Positions 24,213 to 36,094 of a stretch of 64,000 nt of DNA are shown here, piece by piece. The position numbers and the translations under genes are program-made. The notes beneath the pieces are model-generated. The model did no database searches and was not told the DNA's origin. It was given only the letters and a program-made list of their open reading frames with translations. How positions within the stretch are numbered: the stretch's first letter is position 1; each line of letters opens with the position of its first letter. Source of the DNA: Ceratorhiza oryzae-sativae (lineage: Eukaryota; Basidiomycota; Agaricomycetes; Cantharellales; Ceratobasidiaceae); the NCBI GenBank assembly GCA_030998015.1, contig JARWMV010000238.1, forward strand, positions 1,364,001 to 1,428,000. The letters are read 5' to 3'.

Positions 24213-24740
24213 GTTGTTGGATATCTCTCACTCTCAAGTTGACTTTTTTTTTCGTTTTGTTCTCCCCACTCCATTATTGCTTCTTCCTTGTAGGGTGTAG
24301 CTCCGTTTGTTCGAGATTCGGTCTAGTGTATACTAGTGTCTATTTCCATTTGCCCTATGGAACTTTATGCGTTTGGTAATGCACCCTCGTCAATTCGTTT
24401 CTTGATAGATCCAAAACGCATATACGCTGTTCACGAGACTCTAGAGGCGATCCGAACACGGCTGGGGCATTGTCTGAGACCCAAGTGCGATCGCGCCGCG
24501 AATTTCGAAGAGGACGTTGGCTCCGACGAGCCGAACGGATCCTGCGCTGGCCCCGAGTACAAAACGAATGGCAGCTTGACATCTGAGGAGAGACAGGCGT
24601 GATTGCCGTCGAGGAGCTTGCAGCGAGATCCTTTAGTCGCAGTTGTTGTCGTATAAAAAGGTATGATTTTTAGTTTATTTTTGAAAGACTCGGCTTGATC
24701 CCCCACCTCTTTCCTGTCCTTTTCCTGTTGGTTCGTCACC
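24213..24740. other. Intergenic between CID gene and hydrolase
   Basis: 3' region of the CID gene (T-rich) and the promoter of the hydrolase. No extra gene is supported. Confidence 0.4.
24652..24659 (+). promoter_or_regulatory. TATA box of the alpha/beta hydrolase gene
   Basis: TATAAAAA about 82 bp before the ATG at 24741, a strong match in the right position. Confidence 0.55.
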
Positions 24741-25967
24741 ATGGCTGCAGCCATCGCCCAAAGACCGAACACCCAGCCAACCGAGCCCGTCCACCCCAAA
24801 GGCGCCCAACGCAAAGACTGCGCATTCGCCATGCTGAGCACGCGTGTGCATTCGATCCTAGCCGACGGGATGAATGTGTTTTATCGCGAAGCGGGCATGC
24901 GCGGGCGCCCCGTTATACTCCTACTGCATGGTGGGATCGCGTCTTCGTTTCAGTTTAGGCAGTTGATGCCGCTACTTGCCAGAGAGTTTGTGAGTTTGGT
25001 TTCGTTGGGTTTTGCGAGATTGCCCCAGGTTGTTTGTGTTTGCCTTCCCCTTTTGATATTTTCTCCTGCGAGATGTCTGATCTTGGATTAGCACGTTTTT
25101 GCCCCAGACATGCCCGGCCACGGATTCACGACTCCGACGGCGAATCGTTCCGAGCCGTACAAGTACACGTTTGCGTCTTTGGCACGGACGATTACGGCGT
25201 TTGTGAATGCGCTCAAACTGACATCGTATGCGCTGTATCTGTTCGATTTCGGTGCGGCGGTCGGGTGGAGGCTTGCGCTGGCCCACCCGGAACGAGTGAC
25301 GGCGGTGATCGCGCAAGCTGGGAACGCATATGTGGAAGGGCTTGGTAAAGCCTGGGAGCCCGTTCGTGCGCTGTGGGGCGATCTGGAAGCCGAACGGCCG
25401 GGGACCAAGCACGAGTACACGTACAAAAAAGTGTCGGGATACAAACACGACAAGCCGATCCCCGCTCCGCATCTGGTGTCCAAAACGGAGGAAGAGGAAG
25501 AGGTGCTGCTGAACCAAGGCGAGGACGCGGTGACGGGGACAGCTGCGGACAAGCTTCGCCTGCTCCGCGCGGCGGTTCTGAGTCCCGAGGGCGTGCACTG
25601 GGTGTACTCGCACGGTTCGGGCTCGCACGGCAACGGACGGACCGTCACGCCTGAATCGCACATGTTCGAAACGGCGTTGCTGCTCCAGGAGCCGGCGCGG
25701 GGGGACATCCATCTGGCGCTGCTGGCCGACTATCGGACGACGGTGCGCATGTACCCGCTCTTTCAGCGGTATCTCCGAGAGTGGGCCCCGCGTGTGCTTG
25801 CGATTTGGGGGTCGCGCGACGCGTTTCTGGACCCGGCGGGCGGGAGGATGTATCAGCGCGATGTGCCGGACGCAGAGGTGCTGGTGCTGGACGCGGGGCA
25901 TTTTGCGCTCGAGACGCATGTGGAGGAGGTTGCGGCCGCTGTGACGAGGCATGTATTGATGTTGTGA
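24741..25967 (+). CDS. Alpha/beta hydrolase with an Asp-type nucleophile elbow
   Basis: Two exons (24741-24989 and about 25092-25967) separated by a 102-bp intron give about 368 residues. The oxyanion-hole motif is LLLHGGIASS. The next strand carries FAPDMPGHGFT. The nucleophile elbow is LYLFDFGAAVGWRLA, where the usual serine (GxSxG) is replaced by aspartate, as in haloalkane dehalogenases and epoxide hydrolases. The acid region is LAIWGSRDAFLDP and the catalytic histidine is in VLDAGHFALET. A long cap region lies between. The family mechanism would be an ester intermediate on Asp followed by hydrolysis; substrate is unknown. No signal peptide is seen, so it is probably cytosolic. An epoxide-hydrolase-like role is the best guess. 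Confidence 0.82.
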
Positions 25968-26471
25968 GAACTGGACTGTGTGTATATGCGCCGTTGCGTT
26001 GTACGTGTATGATGACCAAATATGTGTATTTTTACATCACGTCCTATTTTGGGGATGATATGACCTAAGCAACACACGATCACGGGCCATGGCGACGCGT
26101 GAACGTTTTGAGCGTGGATTGCGGCGAGTCTGACCGACGAGTCATACGCGTGTTGGGCCATTTGTGTTATGGGACAGCCACGGTTGGCGACACCCAGCCA
26201 TGAATAGCTTGGCCAGCGTCTTTCGAGTCCGGTTCATCAGCGGGCATATGCCTTGTTTGGGTCCTGTTCGGGACACAGATACTCCATTTGGGACAGAGGC
26301 AGGGCAGACAGCGCCACAGACCCTGGCCTTTTACGGCCTTTGCAATAAGAACCCGCAATCTTGGTCTGTTGCTTCATTCCTCCCTCGTCGTCCCGCGTCA
26401 CCGCCCTCTGTCGCTCTTTTTAAAAAAGGCCAATCACTCTTTCCTTGGTCCGCGAAACTCCATTCTTCATC
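25968..26471. other. Intergenic between hydrolase and GPI protein gene
   Basis: 504 bp with no gene. A TTTTTAAAAAA element near 26417-26427 lies about 50 bp before the next start codon and may act as its TATA element. Confidence 0.4.
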
Positions 26472-27458
26472 ATGATCGCTGCTATTGTCGCTGCTGCCTT
26501 GGCCGGTGCCGGGATGGTCGCCGCTGCTCCCAACCCGTGAGTTTTTTTTTCTCCGTAGTGTGATGGAGGTGGGTGTTGATGCTGGGATAGAACGGAGCCG
26601 TCGTCGACTTCTGTATTCAATGTGGGTGCTCAGTGTTCGATCAAGTGGGATCCCGATACCGTATGTATATCACTCGCGAAGCACCCGCATCGGATGATTA
26701 ACTCGACTCGGACAGACTGGCGGCTGGAAGACCATGAACATCCAGCTCATGACTGGCGACAACTGGAACATGATCCCCATTTCCAGTGCGTTCAGCCTTG
26801 TTCAGTTTTCTATTTGCCAAGGCTGATTTTCTTGGTTAGCCATCGCGCAAAACATTGACGCGACCACGGAGTCCACATTCACGTACACCTGCCCCGAAGT
26901 CACTCCCAACTCGGCCATCTACTTTTACCAGTTCTCGCACCCCGAGAACGCAACCGACTGCTCTGGACCACCCGATTCACTGTGAGTGGGGTTTGTTATT
27001 TTGGCTTGGGACGACTTCTCATTTGCTTTTGACCTGTAGATTGCTAGCTCCGCGGGCGCCACGACCCCACCGACCGAGACTACTCAGCCTGACGGCAGCA
27101 AGATCCCGTGGGGCAAGGGAGCACTCACCGACCCTTCCACCGCTGTCCCGCCTCCAGCCTACCTTGGCAATACCCAATCTGGAGGCGCGTCTGGACCTGC
27201 GGCTCTAGCGCCGCTACTACCAGCGTCGCGCCTGTGACCTCTGCCCCCGCTGGCTCGTCCTCGGCTCCAGTCACGGTCCCAGCCTCGGCTTCCCAATCCA
27301 TGGTCACCTCGCGTGCGACGGTCCGTGCGTCATCGACTGGGTCCGCCTCTGGGAGTGCAGCCTCTTCGACCCCGTCTTCCAACGCCGCGGTCGGAACTGC
27401 GGCGCCGGGTGTGATGGCTGTTGTTGGCGCGTTCTTGGCTGCTGTTGGCATGTTCTAG
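26472..27458 (+). CDS. Kre9/KNH-like Ser/Thr-rich GPI-anchored cell-surface protein
   Basis: Exon 1 encodes a signal peptide (MIAAIVAAALAGAGMVAAAP). Following short exons give a Kre9/KNH-type Ig-like domain: SSTSVFNVGAQCSIKWDPDT, TGGWKTMNIQLMTGDNWNMI, STFTYTCPEV, AIYFYQFSHPENATDCS and RFTIAS. A Thr/Pro linker and a Ser/Ala/Thr-rich stalk end in a hydrophobic tail (APGVMAVVGAFLAAVGMF), the pattern of a GPI attachment signal. Such proteins sit in the plasma membrane or cell wall. Two one-base frame changes occur with no room for an intron: near 26962, between NATDCS and WTTRFTIAS, and near 27200, before SSAATTSVAP. Each is fixed by one missing base, so sequence error is likely. Confidence 0.72.
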
Positions 27459-27726
27459 ATTCAGGCTTAATTTCATTGGGTCGCATTTTTAGCGTTTTGT
27501 CCATCTATTCTACGTACATTCAGTTTGGATATTGGAATGTCTTGCTAGCTAGTGGCATGATCATGCAATCTATCCTGCATTATACCAGACTTGCTATAAA
27601 TAACGCGGGAGAGGGGGAGCAACAGCCCGGCGGCTAAGTGGAATATGCCACGACACTCAGGGTCCGCAGTCGTGTAAGTTGTCCAGTCTCTGGGAGCGCG
27701 GCGCTGACCTCTAGCTTTCTACCACT
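27459..27726. promoter_or_regulatory. STT3 upstream region with TATA box
   Basis: 268 bp between the GPI-protein stop and the STT3 start. TATAAATA at 27595-27602 is about 130 bp before the ATG. Confidence 0.4.
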
Positions 27727-30650
27727 ATGGCAGTCGCGTACGAACTGCCAGCGTTTTCAAAAGAGGCCGTCGCCAACACGGCCTCGCTCCTCCGCATCGT
27801 CATTCTCGTCTTTATCTCCGGAGCTGCCATTGCGTCCCGCCTGTTTGCCGTCATCAACTTTGAAAGTATCATTCACGAGTTGTACGTGTTTTTCATCTAG
27901 CATCAGACTAGAGCTAAATTGTTGTATTTTTCGTTCAGTGACCCGTGGTTTAATTAGTAAGTGTCCGAGCAGGACGCAGAATGCTCAGAGCTGATGGGTA
28001 CATGCGCGTTTTCAGTCGAGCGACCAAGGTGCTGGCAAAGGATGGGTTCTACGTAAGTCTCTTTAGTTGTATCACCTCTCCAAGTCGTTGGCTCGAGCTT
28101 GAAACATCGACCTTCCTGACACGTCCATATTTGGCGCGTCGACGTCAACCTTCTTGACCGACGACTTACTCCGTTATTTATCCTCGTTCGTAATCGCTCA
28201 CACATCCTTTAACAGGAATTCTGGAACTGGTTCGACCCCACAGCATGGTACCCGCTCGGACGTGTCGTTGGCGGGACCATTTACCCCGGTCTCATGGCCA
28301 CGAGCGGTGTCATTTACAACTTTCTCCATGCGCTGCATCTGCCGGTCGACATCCGCAACATTTGCGTCCTCCTTGCGCCCGGGTTTAGCGCCTTGACGGC
28401 ATATGCGACGTATCTGTACGTCCTCCTACAAATACGTGTAGCCGATTCGATTTATTAATAAACTCGACTTAGCTTTACCAAGGAAATGAAAGACGAATCG
28501 GCTGGCCTTCTTGCCGCCATTTTCATCGGCATCGCGCCAGGATACATTTCCCGATCCGTCGCTGGCTCGTACGACAATGAAGCGATCGCGATCTTCCTGC
28601 TCATGTTTACCTTTTACCTCTGGATCAAGGCACTTAAACAAGGCTCTGCCTTTTTCGGCACCCTCGCTGCCATTTTCTACTTTTACATGGTCGCTGCGTG
28701 GGGTGGATATGCCTTTATCACCAACATGATCCCGTTGCATGCGCTCGCGTTGATTTTGATGGGCCGGTACTCGAGTAGGTTGTATGTAGGATATTCGAGC
28801 TGGTACGCGTCGGCACGCTGGCCAGTATGCAGGTTCCGTTTGTCGGTTTCCAGCCGGTGAGGACGAGTGAACACATGGGCGCGCTCGGTGAGTGTTCCTT
28901 TGGCTGAGCCAGCCGTTTAGAGGTGAACCGTATGGCGCACAGGCGTCTTTGGTCTCTTGCAGCTCGTCGCCTTCTCCGAGCTCGTACGGTCCCATCTCCC
29001 AACTAGGCAATTCAAGCTCATCCTCCGTGCTTCGCTCGTGCTTGCCTTTTTCCTTGGTGGGGGGGCCTTAATGTTCCTAACCATGAAAGGCTGGATCGCT
29101 CCCTGGACAGGCCGCTTCTACTCTCTCTGGGACACGTCCTACGCCAAGATTCACATTCCGATCATCGCCTCGGTCTCTGAGCACCAGCCCACGGCCTGGC
29201 CCGCGTTCTTCATGGATCTCAATTTCCTCATCTTTGTCTTTCCGGCGGGTGTGGTCTTGTGTTTCCGCGAGCTTCGGGACGAGCATGTGTTTGTGATCAT
29301 CTACGCGGTCGTGGCGAGTTATTTCGCGGGTGTAATGGTTCGATTGATGTTGACGCTCACACCGGTCGTGTGTGTATCGGCGGCGATGGCCGTTTCGACC
29401 TTGTTGGATACGTATATCGATCCCGAGGACCAGATGTCCCTGCGGAGTCTGTGAATGCCAAGGAGGCGTCTGGAAAAGATGAGGCTGTTCAAGCCGAAAC
29501 GAACGCCAAGCCTGCGCCCGCGACAAGCCACAAGTCGACGCCCGCTCCGAAGCGCACTGGCAAGAAGACGGGCATCTGGGGTCTGGACACGCGTCTGGCC
29601 GTGGTGGGCAATACCGTGTTTTTGATGCTCGTCTTTGTGCTGCACTGTACTGGGTCACGTCCAACGCGTATTCGTCGCCCTCGGTCGTGCTCGCATCCAG
29701 AGCTCCGGATGGGAGTCAGAACATTATTGATGATTTCCGAGAGGCGTATTATTGGTTGAGGATGAACACGCCCGAGACGAGTGTCGTTGCCAGTTGGTGG
29801 GATTACGGTTATCAAATTGCGGGCATGGCGGATAGGCCGACGTTGGTGGACAATAATACGTGGAACAACAGTATGTGTGCTCGTTTAACCCCGCTCGCTA
29901 TCGATGCTGATAGGGGTCGGGTTGCTCTCCTAAGCCCATATCGCGACCGTCGGAAAGATCATGGCGTCGCCTGAAGAAAAGGCCTATCCTATTCTGCGCA
30001 AACACGACGTCGAATATGTGCTTGTCATCTTTGGCGGACTTCTCGGATATTCCGGAGATGACATTAACAAATTCCTCTGGATGGTTCGCATCGCCCAAGG
30101 CATTTGGCCCGACGAGATTCGGGAAGCCAACTTCTTTACGCCCCGGGGTGAATACAAGGTCGACGATCAAGCGAGCGTTGCGATGCGGGAGAGCGTCATG
30201 TACAAGACTAGCTATTACAGGTCAGACCGCTTGCCTTTTTTTCTTTCCATTCAGATATATTTGAAAGCGCTGAGTTCTAACGGATCTCGGCCCGATCACA
30301 GGTTCTCCGAGTTGTATGCTGGGAACCCAGCAATGGACCGTGTTAGGCAACAGACACTTCCGAAGCAGGGTCCGACATTGGATTATCTCGAAGAAGCATT
30401 TACTTCGGAGAACTGGATTGTATGTGTCGCCCCCCCTCCCTCCCCTCTCCCCTTTGCCGTTTTTCCTGCGCTCCTAGGCTGAATGGTTTCTTTCTTTCTT
30501 TCTTTCATTTACGCAGGTTCGGATATACAAGTGAAGAGCGAAGATCCGTTGGGCCGAGACCACAAGGCTGCGAATGCGTTTGCTGCGGGTAAGAAACGCA
30601 AGAGGGTTAGGCCCGTCAGCCGGAGAAAGGCGCTCGTCGGAGAAAATTAG
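27727..30650 (+). CDS. STT3: Oligosaccharyltransferase catalytic subunit STT3
   Basis: Begins [20 protein letters not shown] and contains the first-loop motif FDPWFNYRATK, then [30 protein letters not shown] (acidic motif in the second lumenal loop) and [14 protein letters not shown]. The soluble part has [14 protein letters not shown] (signature WWDYG, sequon recognition) and DNNTWNN. It ends in a basic tail ([13 protein letters not shown]). STT3 transfers the lipid-linked glycan to Asn-X-Ser/Thr in the ER lumen. The reading frame slips by one missing base at three places, near 28808, 29430 and 29650. In each case the family sequence simply continues in the next frame (for example WYA then [11 protein letters not shown]) and no intron fits. 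As STT3 is essential, deletions in the sequence are far likelier than a pseudogene, unless another copy exists. A (TTTC)n tract lies in the last intron. Confidence 0.9.
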
Positions 30651-30792
30651 GGAGCATATAAACAAAAATATAGAGTCGTGTATTGACTCGGTTGTATAAT
30701 CATATTGTGGAAATGGTGTTTTCCAAGTTACCCGCGGTGCCTATTTGAGGATAGTAGTAACGTCCCACAAGTCTATTCGTAAAGGCAGACGA

Positions 30793-32430
30793 TCATACAG
30801 GTTGGCTTGGAGATGAACTGGAACGGTTTGTCGTGCTCGACAATTGGGAAAGTCTGCTCAACGGGACCTGAAAGTGGGTGCCATTGGTATCCATCGTGTC
30901 AGCGGGCTCGGAACGTGTGCAATCTTTTCCTGTTCCCCAAATTCGTATAGAGAAATGATCACTCGGCTACAGATCAAGCTCGAGAGAGACGAGAACATGC
31001 TGGTGAAATGTTTGAGTCGGTAACCAGAGGCTGTCGAATAGAGACGTACCCGGATACGTTTGCAGCCACCTTGATTTTAGAATTCGTGCTTCCCAAGCAC
31101 GAGAACATGGATATGGCGAGTAGAACTATGAAGTATCGTGCGGAGCTAGAACGAACAATCTCAATGCCAACTTGACAGGTGCATATATGCGCACTAGCTA
31201 CTCACTTTTCAGCCAATCGTAGAGTCAAAGGCGTAGCCCCGTAGCCCCGCCTCATTCTCCAGACCCTCCACGCTACCAAGGCGAACAGAAATGATTCGTA
31301 TAGCATAGGGGCAACGTAAATCGCCCAGGTGGTACGAGTGGGAATGACGAGACATCCTGTCAGGAGCCCAGGGACTAGAGCGGAAATGAGCTAGACGTTG
31401 AGCAGGATGGGAAAGGATCGTACAAGGGTTGGCTACATAGATGGAATGCTAGCATTCATTGAGCCGAGTCGTTGGTCACTGAGTCGTAGAACTTGCTTAC
31501 ATCCGCTAGGTACTTGACAAGGACTATGGCGATGGTTGTAGAACACGTCAGGCCTATCGATAGACACCTAGAAGCGCCAGTTCAAACGTCGAAGTGAACG
31601 GGTATCGGTTTGTCCCACCATATCACCCATCTTCGAGCCAATCAACCTACGGCAAACGAAGTAAAAAAAAAAAAAAGGCTTACTTTTGGTCATACAAGGC
31701 CCAGCACCGAATTAGCATAACACCTATAATGTAGGAAATGATTTGTTGGCGTTTTGCACATGGAGAATTGTGTATAGTGAAAATCGTACTACACACGACC
31801 AAAGCCTCACCCACGGTTCCATAGCTGTAGAAAAACAGCATTTGCCTGCATCTACTTATCGATATAATGAGATGCGAATGAATTGAGTACCGGCGCCACT
31901 TACGTCTGGTAGAATGGATCAGCTACTACCGCCTGTCAGATTGTAACAGTGTAAGAAATACGAACCGTCACGCGGATAGAGTGAGAGAATAAAAGCACTG
32001 TAGGATCGCTCGAGTCAGACTAGGCAAAGAAAGGAAGTTGCAGGTGGCGCATACAAGGTAGTGATGTCCTACACTCATAGGGGTCAGTCCGTAATTGCGG
32101 AAGAGTTCACTCGGTACGCGTGCCGAACGAAGCTCACCAAAGAAAGACGATAGGCCAGATTCGGTTTAGATGATACGCCACGCGACCAAAGGTCCACGGC
32201 CGACTCCAAACGTACGTTGCCTCCAAGTCGAGGTTCGTCAGCCAGTCATACAATAGGACCGTGCCAGACGCGACTGCAGGCCATGTTCAGGTAGAGTATA
32301 GCAACCTGAGAGCTGAGTACTGACGTGCGAGATACTTGGCCGGTTCGGCTTGGTTGTGGATCTGAGCAAACAAATCCACAATGATTGAGCCGTTAGAGCT
32401 GCCTTCTGGTCTCGAGATTGTGTGTTCCAT
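30793..32430 (-). CDS. DUF6533-type multipass membrane protein, copy A
   Basis: First of three tandem paralogues. Exon 1 starts MEHTISRPEGSSNGSIIVDL and runs to QAEPAKYLA. Intron 1 splits the next codon. Exon 2 reads SGTVLLYDWLTNLDLEATYV then WSRPWTFGRVAYHLNRIWP, the pattern of the basidiomycete DUF6533 domain. Many short exons follow: helix TWAIYVAPMLYESFLFALVA with WRVWRMRRGYGATPLTLRLA, and a C-terminal helix SLICSRVIISLYEFGEQEK. The tail, ending in SSSSPSQPV, aligns with copy B only after a one-base frame change near 30894. About seven membrane helices are expected, arranged like fungal receptor-like proteins. Function is unknown; a receptor-like role is only a guess from topology. Confidence 0.65.
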
Positions 32431-32984
32431 GCCCACGAACCACCGGCAGAAGTAGGGGAGAGGATCTGTGCAAAGCAATCAATATCCACTAATATTTAAC
32501 CCACCTGCAGTGGATCCACAGGCCGGTGGTAAGCGATCGGTTTGACATGTTGATTTGCATTATCACACGTCAAAGCTAACCTTGTTCTCATTATATCTGT
32601 ATGCAAAAGGTCTATTTGAAGTGCATTGGCCCTGGTAACCTTAGATACGGGTGGGATATGCCTTTACTACCTAGAAAGATCCATCCGACAGCAGCTAACC
32701 CAGGCGGAGATTTCCCTCGAACAGATTCTGTAAATTTGTCAAGGGTGAAGTAAGACACATTGGATATCACGACGATCACTCTCATTGGGTTAAAACTCAA
32801 CTTTGGAGATGTCCATTCTACTCAGAATAATTCATTAAAATTTAATCTCCACGGATGTACATCATACGAATAGGTGGCGTGTTGATGATATCTCAGCACC
32901 ATTCTCCCAGGTCATACTTCATGGGCTTTCTTTATCAAGATCGAAATTGGCGCTAGGCGCCTGTCTGGTTTCGGGTTGACTTGC
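32431..32984. other. Intergenic upstream of DUF6533 copy A
   Basis: Promoter-side spacer of copy A. No supported gene. Confidence 0.35.
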
Positions 32985-33562
32985 TCATCGGTCTGGGTAC
33001 CGCCGGCTTGACGCAACCCAAGCCCCCAGACGGATCAAGCCGATTGCCTGGTGGCTAGGCGATACGATCCATTTGTCAAACAGCTTCAAGTTGTCATTAA
33101 TATCTTTCTCTCCCTGTTCTTTTGTTTTCCACTCTCTGCTCGGATGGATCATGTTTCGTAAAATTCCCCCAACTGAGGTGTCGGGCTCTGCTATGACGCT
33201 GTTGCCCACATCGCCGCGCGTTGAGGTCAAAAGTGCTTTGGATTCTTGTACAAAAGCTTTGTTTCCACTACAAATTCGTGAGACGGACTGAAGCTAGGGG
33301 CCAGCTCGGGACTTGCTATCTGAAATCTTGGATGATGATGCCTCCAGAACGCCCTCAGCTCAACTCGGTATGTGAGTAGTTTGCGAGTCTTAGATGTTAA
33401 TGACAAAATGGCGTCCCTTAGTTCTGGTGTGGCAATTTTCAAAAGAGGTCTTGGTAAGCAGGGGGGTTCCGTCAGGATAGCGTTTCTTACAGTGCTTTTG
33501 CCAAGCGCGGACGTAGTGCGGGTGACTCGTATCTTTACGAAGGTTGTTGAAGGAAACGCCAT
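32985..33562 (-). CDS. Possible hypothetical gene between DUF6533 copies
   Basis: A 111-codon frame from an ATG at 33562 (MAFPSTTFVKIRVTRTTSAL) is followed in another frame by a protein-like stretch: NKAFVQESKALLTSTRGDVG, NSVIAEPDTSVGGILRNMIH and DNLKLFDKWIV, ending at 32985. An intron near 33320-33300 with a CAG acceptor could join them. I recognise no family. The second half has coding-like composition; the first half is uncertain. A remnant of a transposed or decayed gene is also possible. Confidence 0.33.
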
Positions 33563-33709
33563 TCGCTATTAATTAAAGTAATAATCTCCTTCACCATTAG
33601 GTAGAGTAATTTCCGAAAATCATCAAAAGTAGTTCAATTAGATGCCCTTTCTCTAAAGCCATTAAATGATGCCCAAGAATATAACATTATACAAGAAATA
33701 AGCATATAG

Positions 33710-35343
33710 TCATACAGTTTGACGAGAAGTAGATGGATCATAGGTTTTGGTAGGTTTCGAGGTAGTGGAGAGTACGCTCAGCGGCACCTCAAAGTGTGGA
33801 TCGCTGGTCGTTGTGTATCCGCTACTAGGTACATGCGCAGACTTCTCTTCCTCTCCAAACTGGTATAGAGATATAATCACTCGACTGCAGATCACGCTAG
33901 ATAGGGAGGAGAAAATTCTACGAAGGTTCCCGGTCAAGACTCTGGTTCAACGATGTTCGAATGGAAACGCACCCTGATACATTTGCTGCTACTCTAAGCT
34001 TGGAGGATGTGTTTCCTATGCAGGCAAACAGGGAGATACCAAATAGGACTACGAAGTATCGCGCAGCACTAGGAGAGTGTCAGTAACAGCATGGTGAGTA
34101 TATGCATGCCAAAAACGTACTTTTCACCCAACCGCTTGGCTAGAGGGGTTGCCCGATAGCCGTTATTCATCTTCCAGACTTTCCACGCCGTCAAGACAAA
34201 TACGAATAATTCGTATATCATAGGGGTGAGGTAAATAGACCAAGTCTGTGGCGTTGTGACGATAAGGCAACCCATCAGAAGTTCGGGAACTAGATAGGAC
34301 AATGATAAATATCGGATAATTTGAGAAAGAAGAGAACACACATGGGTTCGCTATGTAAGTAGCATGCTATTTTAGACCCGAAGCTTCAGATAACTGTATC
34401 AGCCTTAAATTAAGCTCGAGTAACTCACATCAGCCAGATACTTCACAAGTACTATCGAGATGACCACAGTAACCGTAAGGCCCATCGACAGTAACCTAAG
34501 AGTATGGTTTTCAAATGTCGAGTTGGGTTCTGTTATTCTATCCTACCATAGTATCCATCTTAAAGCCGGTCAGTATACAACAAAGACGAAAGCAAGATGC
34601 TTACTTCTCATCATACAAAGCCCAACAACGTATTAGCATAACACCTACAAGAAAAGAAGTGAGCCGTCAGCGAACTATGTATACTTGTATCATAAATGGG
34701 GAAGATCATACTGCACACTATGACAGCTTCGCCTACCGTTGCGTAGCTGTAAAATAGAAGGGTTCGCTTACACCTACGCATAGTTGATGTTGTGAAATGA
34801 GACTGAACTACCCATGGACGCCACTTACGTCTGGTGGAATGAGTCAGCTTGCCACAATCAGTCTGCGACATAATTGGGAGGTACAAACCGGCACGCTGAC
34901 GGAATGAGCGAACAACAGCACTGTAAGACCACTCAAGTTAGATGTAGCGGAGGGATAACATAAGTGGCGCATACAAGGTAGTGATGTCCTGTGCTGGGGG
35001 CATTAGCACGATTCCGTCCCGCACACTCGCCGAGCGAAACTCACCAGAGAAACGCAATGGGCCAGATTCGGTTAAGGTGATACGTTATACGGCCAAAAGT
35101 CCATGGTCGCCCCCAAACGTACGCCTCCTCAAGTCAAGGCTCGTCAACCAGTCATACAACAGGATTGTACCAGACGCGACTGCGGATTATGCTCAGGTAT
35201 GATACAATGGTCAACAAAAGTGTCCACTTACTTGCGAGATACTTGGCTGGTTCGGCTTGGTTATGAACTCGAGCAAACAGGTCCACAATGATGGAGCCGA
35301 AGCCGGCTTCTGCTCTTGGGGCTATGTGCTCAACGTCCGCCAT
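33710..35343 (-). CDS. DUF6533-type multipass membrane protein, copy B
   Basis: Second tandem copy. It starts MADVEHIAPRAEAGFGSIIV and has the same exon 1/intron 1 structure and phase as copy A (donor after AKYLA). Exon 2 gives SGTILLYDWLTSLDL, then, after a one-base frame change near 35127, YVWGRPWTFGRITYHLNRIWPIAF. Later exons give TWSIYLTPMIYELFVFVLTA, WKVWKMNNGYRATPLAKRLG and a C-terminal SVICSRVIISLYQFGEEEK followed by a Ser/Thr-rich tail ending SRQTV. It is closer to copy A than to copy C by eye. The frame change lies in a run of AGG/GGC repeats, where a base could be lost in sequencing. Confidence 0.65.
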
Positions 35344-35639
35344 CCAAAATTCCAGATATGCAAACGGGAGTGAGGGGCACGGTCCAGAGGAGCCACGGAT
35401 ATTTAAACCCATTTGTATTTGATCTAAGCGACGACAGAGAGGTGGCAGAGGTGTGGTTGATCGCATCACTACAAGTCAAATCGTACACTACACTTCTTCT
35501 CTAGGTTCGATCACCCTGTATCCAACAGGCTGATGTGAAAAGAATTTGACCGAAGAACTGAAGGTGCACGTGGATTAGGTCTCGACTAGCCAAAGTGGGT
35601 TGAGTCGGCAACACACAAGCGGCATCTTCATTCTTCTTC

Positions 35640-35925
35640 ATGATCAATAGTCAATTTAGAACGATGAACCCAAGGACTCCCTCTCGCAACTCGAGGAAGG
35701 CCTATGCATCTGAAACGCTTCTTGCCAGAAACGTAGCAGAGTCCACCTCTCATGGAGAAGAACGACCGCAGAAAACGCCACCAGTAGAGGAGTCTAGCTC
35801 AATCGCAAAAGGGATGGCTAAAGAAGTGAGTAACTGTTTGTTATCATTATGATCTGGCGCAGGTCAAACCCGAAAAAATAGGGTTCAACGCCAAAAAAAA
35901 AAAGCCGCCGACAAATCGTCTTTGA
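35640..35925 (+). CDS. Possible small hypothetical protein
   Basis: Exon 1 from ATG at 35640 encodes a charged, Ser/Arg-rich 62-residue stretch ending GMAKE at a GTGAGT donor. A 37-bp intron ends in GCAG. Exon 2 begins VKPEKIGFN and runs into eleven A residues (35893-35903). In the frame written, the protein stops at 35925. One base fewer or more at the A run would open a more protein-like frame (KAADKSSLIVQEMGG) to a stop at 35984. It sits head to head with copy B, about 300 bp away. No family recognised. Confidence 0.35.
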
Positions 35926-36094
35926 TCGTTCAAGAGATGGGAGGCGCTAACACCGATCTACCGATTGCCCCTAACTACACGTGATCATATGGAGCAGATA
36001 CGGATGCTTAGAATACATTTTTTAAATCCATTGATAGTCATGCTGGGTCTGGGCCCAATGTTAGACTAATAGAATACATTAGTAGCAGGAACCA

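Noticed and set aside
24972..25952. 326-codon antisense frame in the hydrolase gene
   Set aside because: GC-rich coding sequence leaves the opposite strand open; the sense strand has all hydrolase motifs.
29077..29664. 195-codon antisense frame in STT3
   Set aside because: Shadow of a conserved membrane-protein coding region with no family signal of its own.
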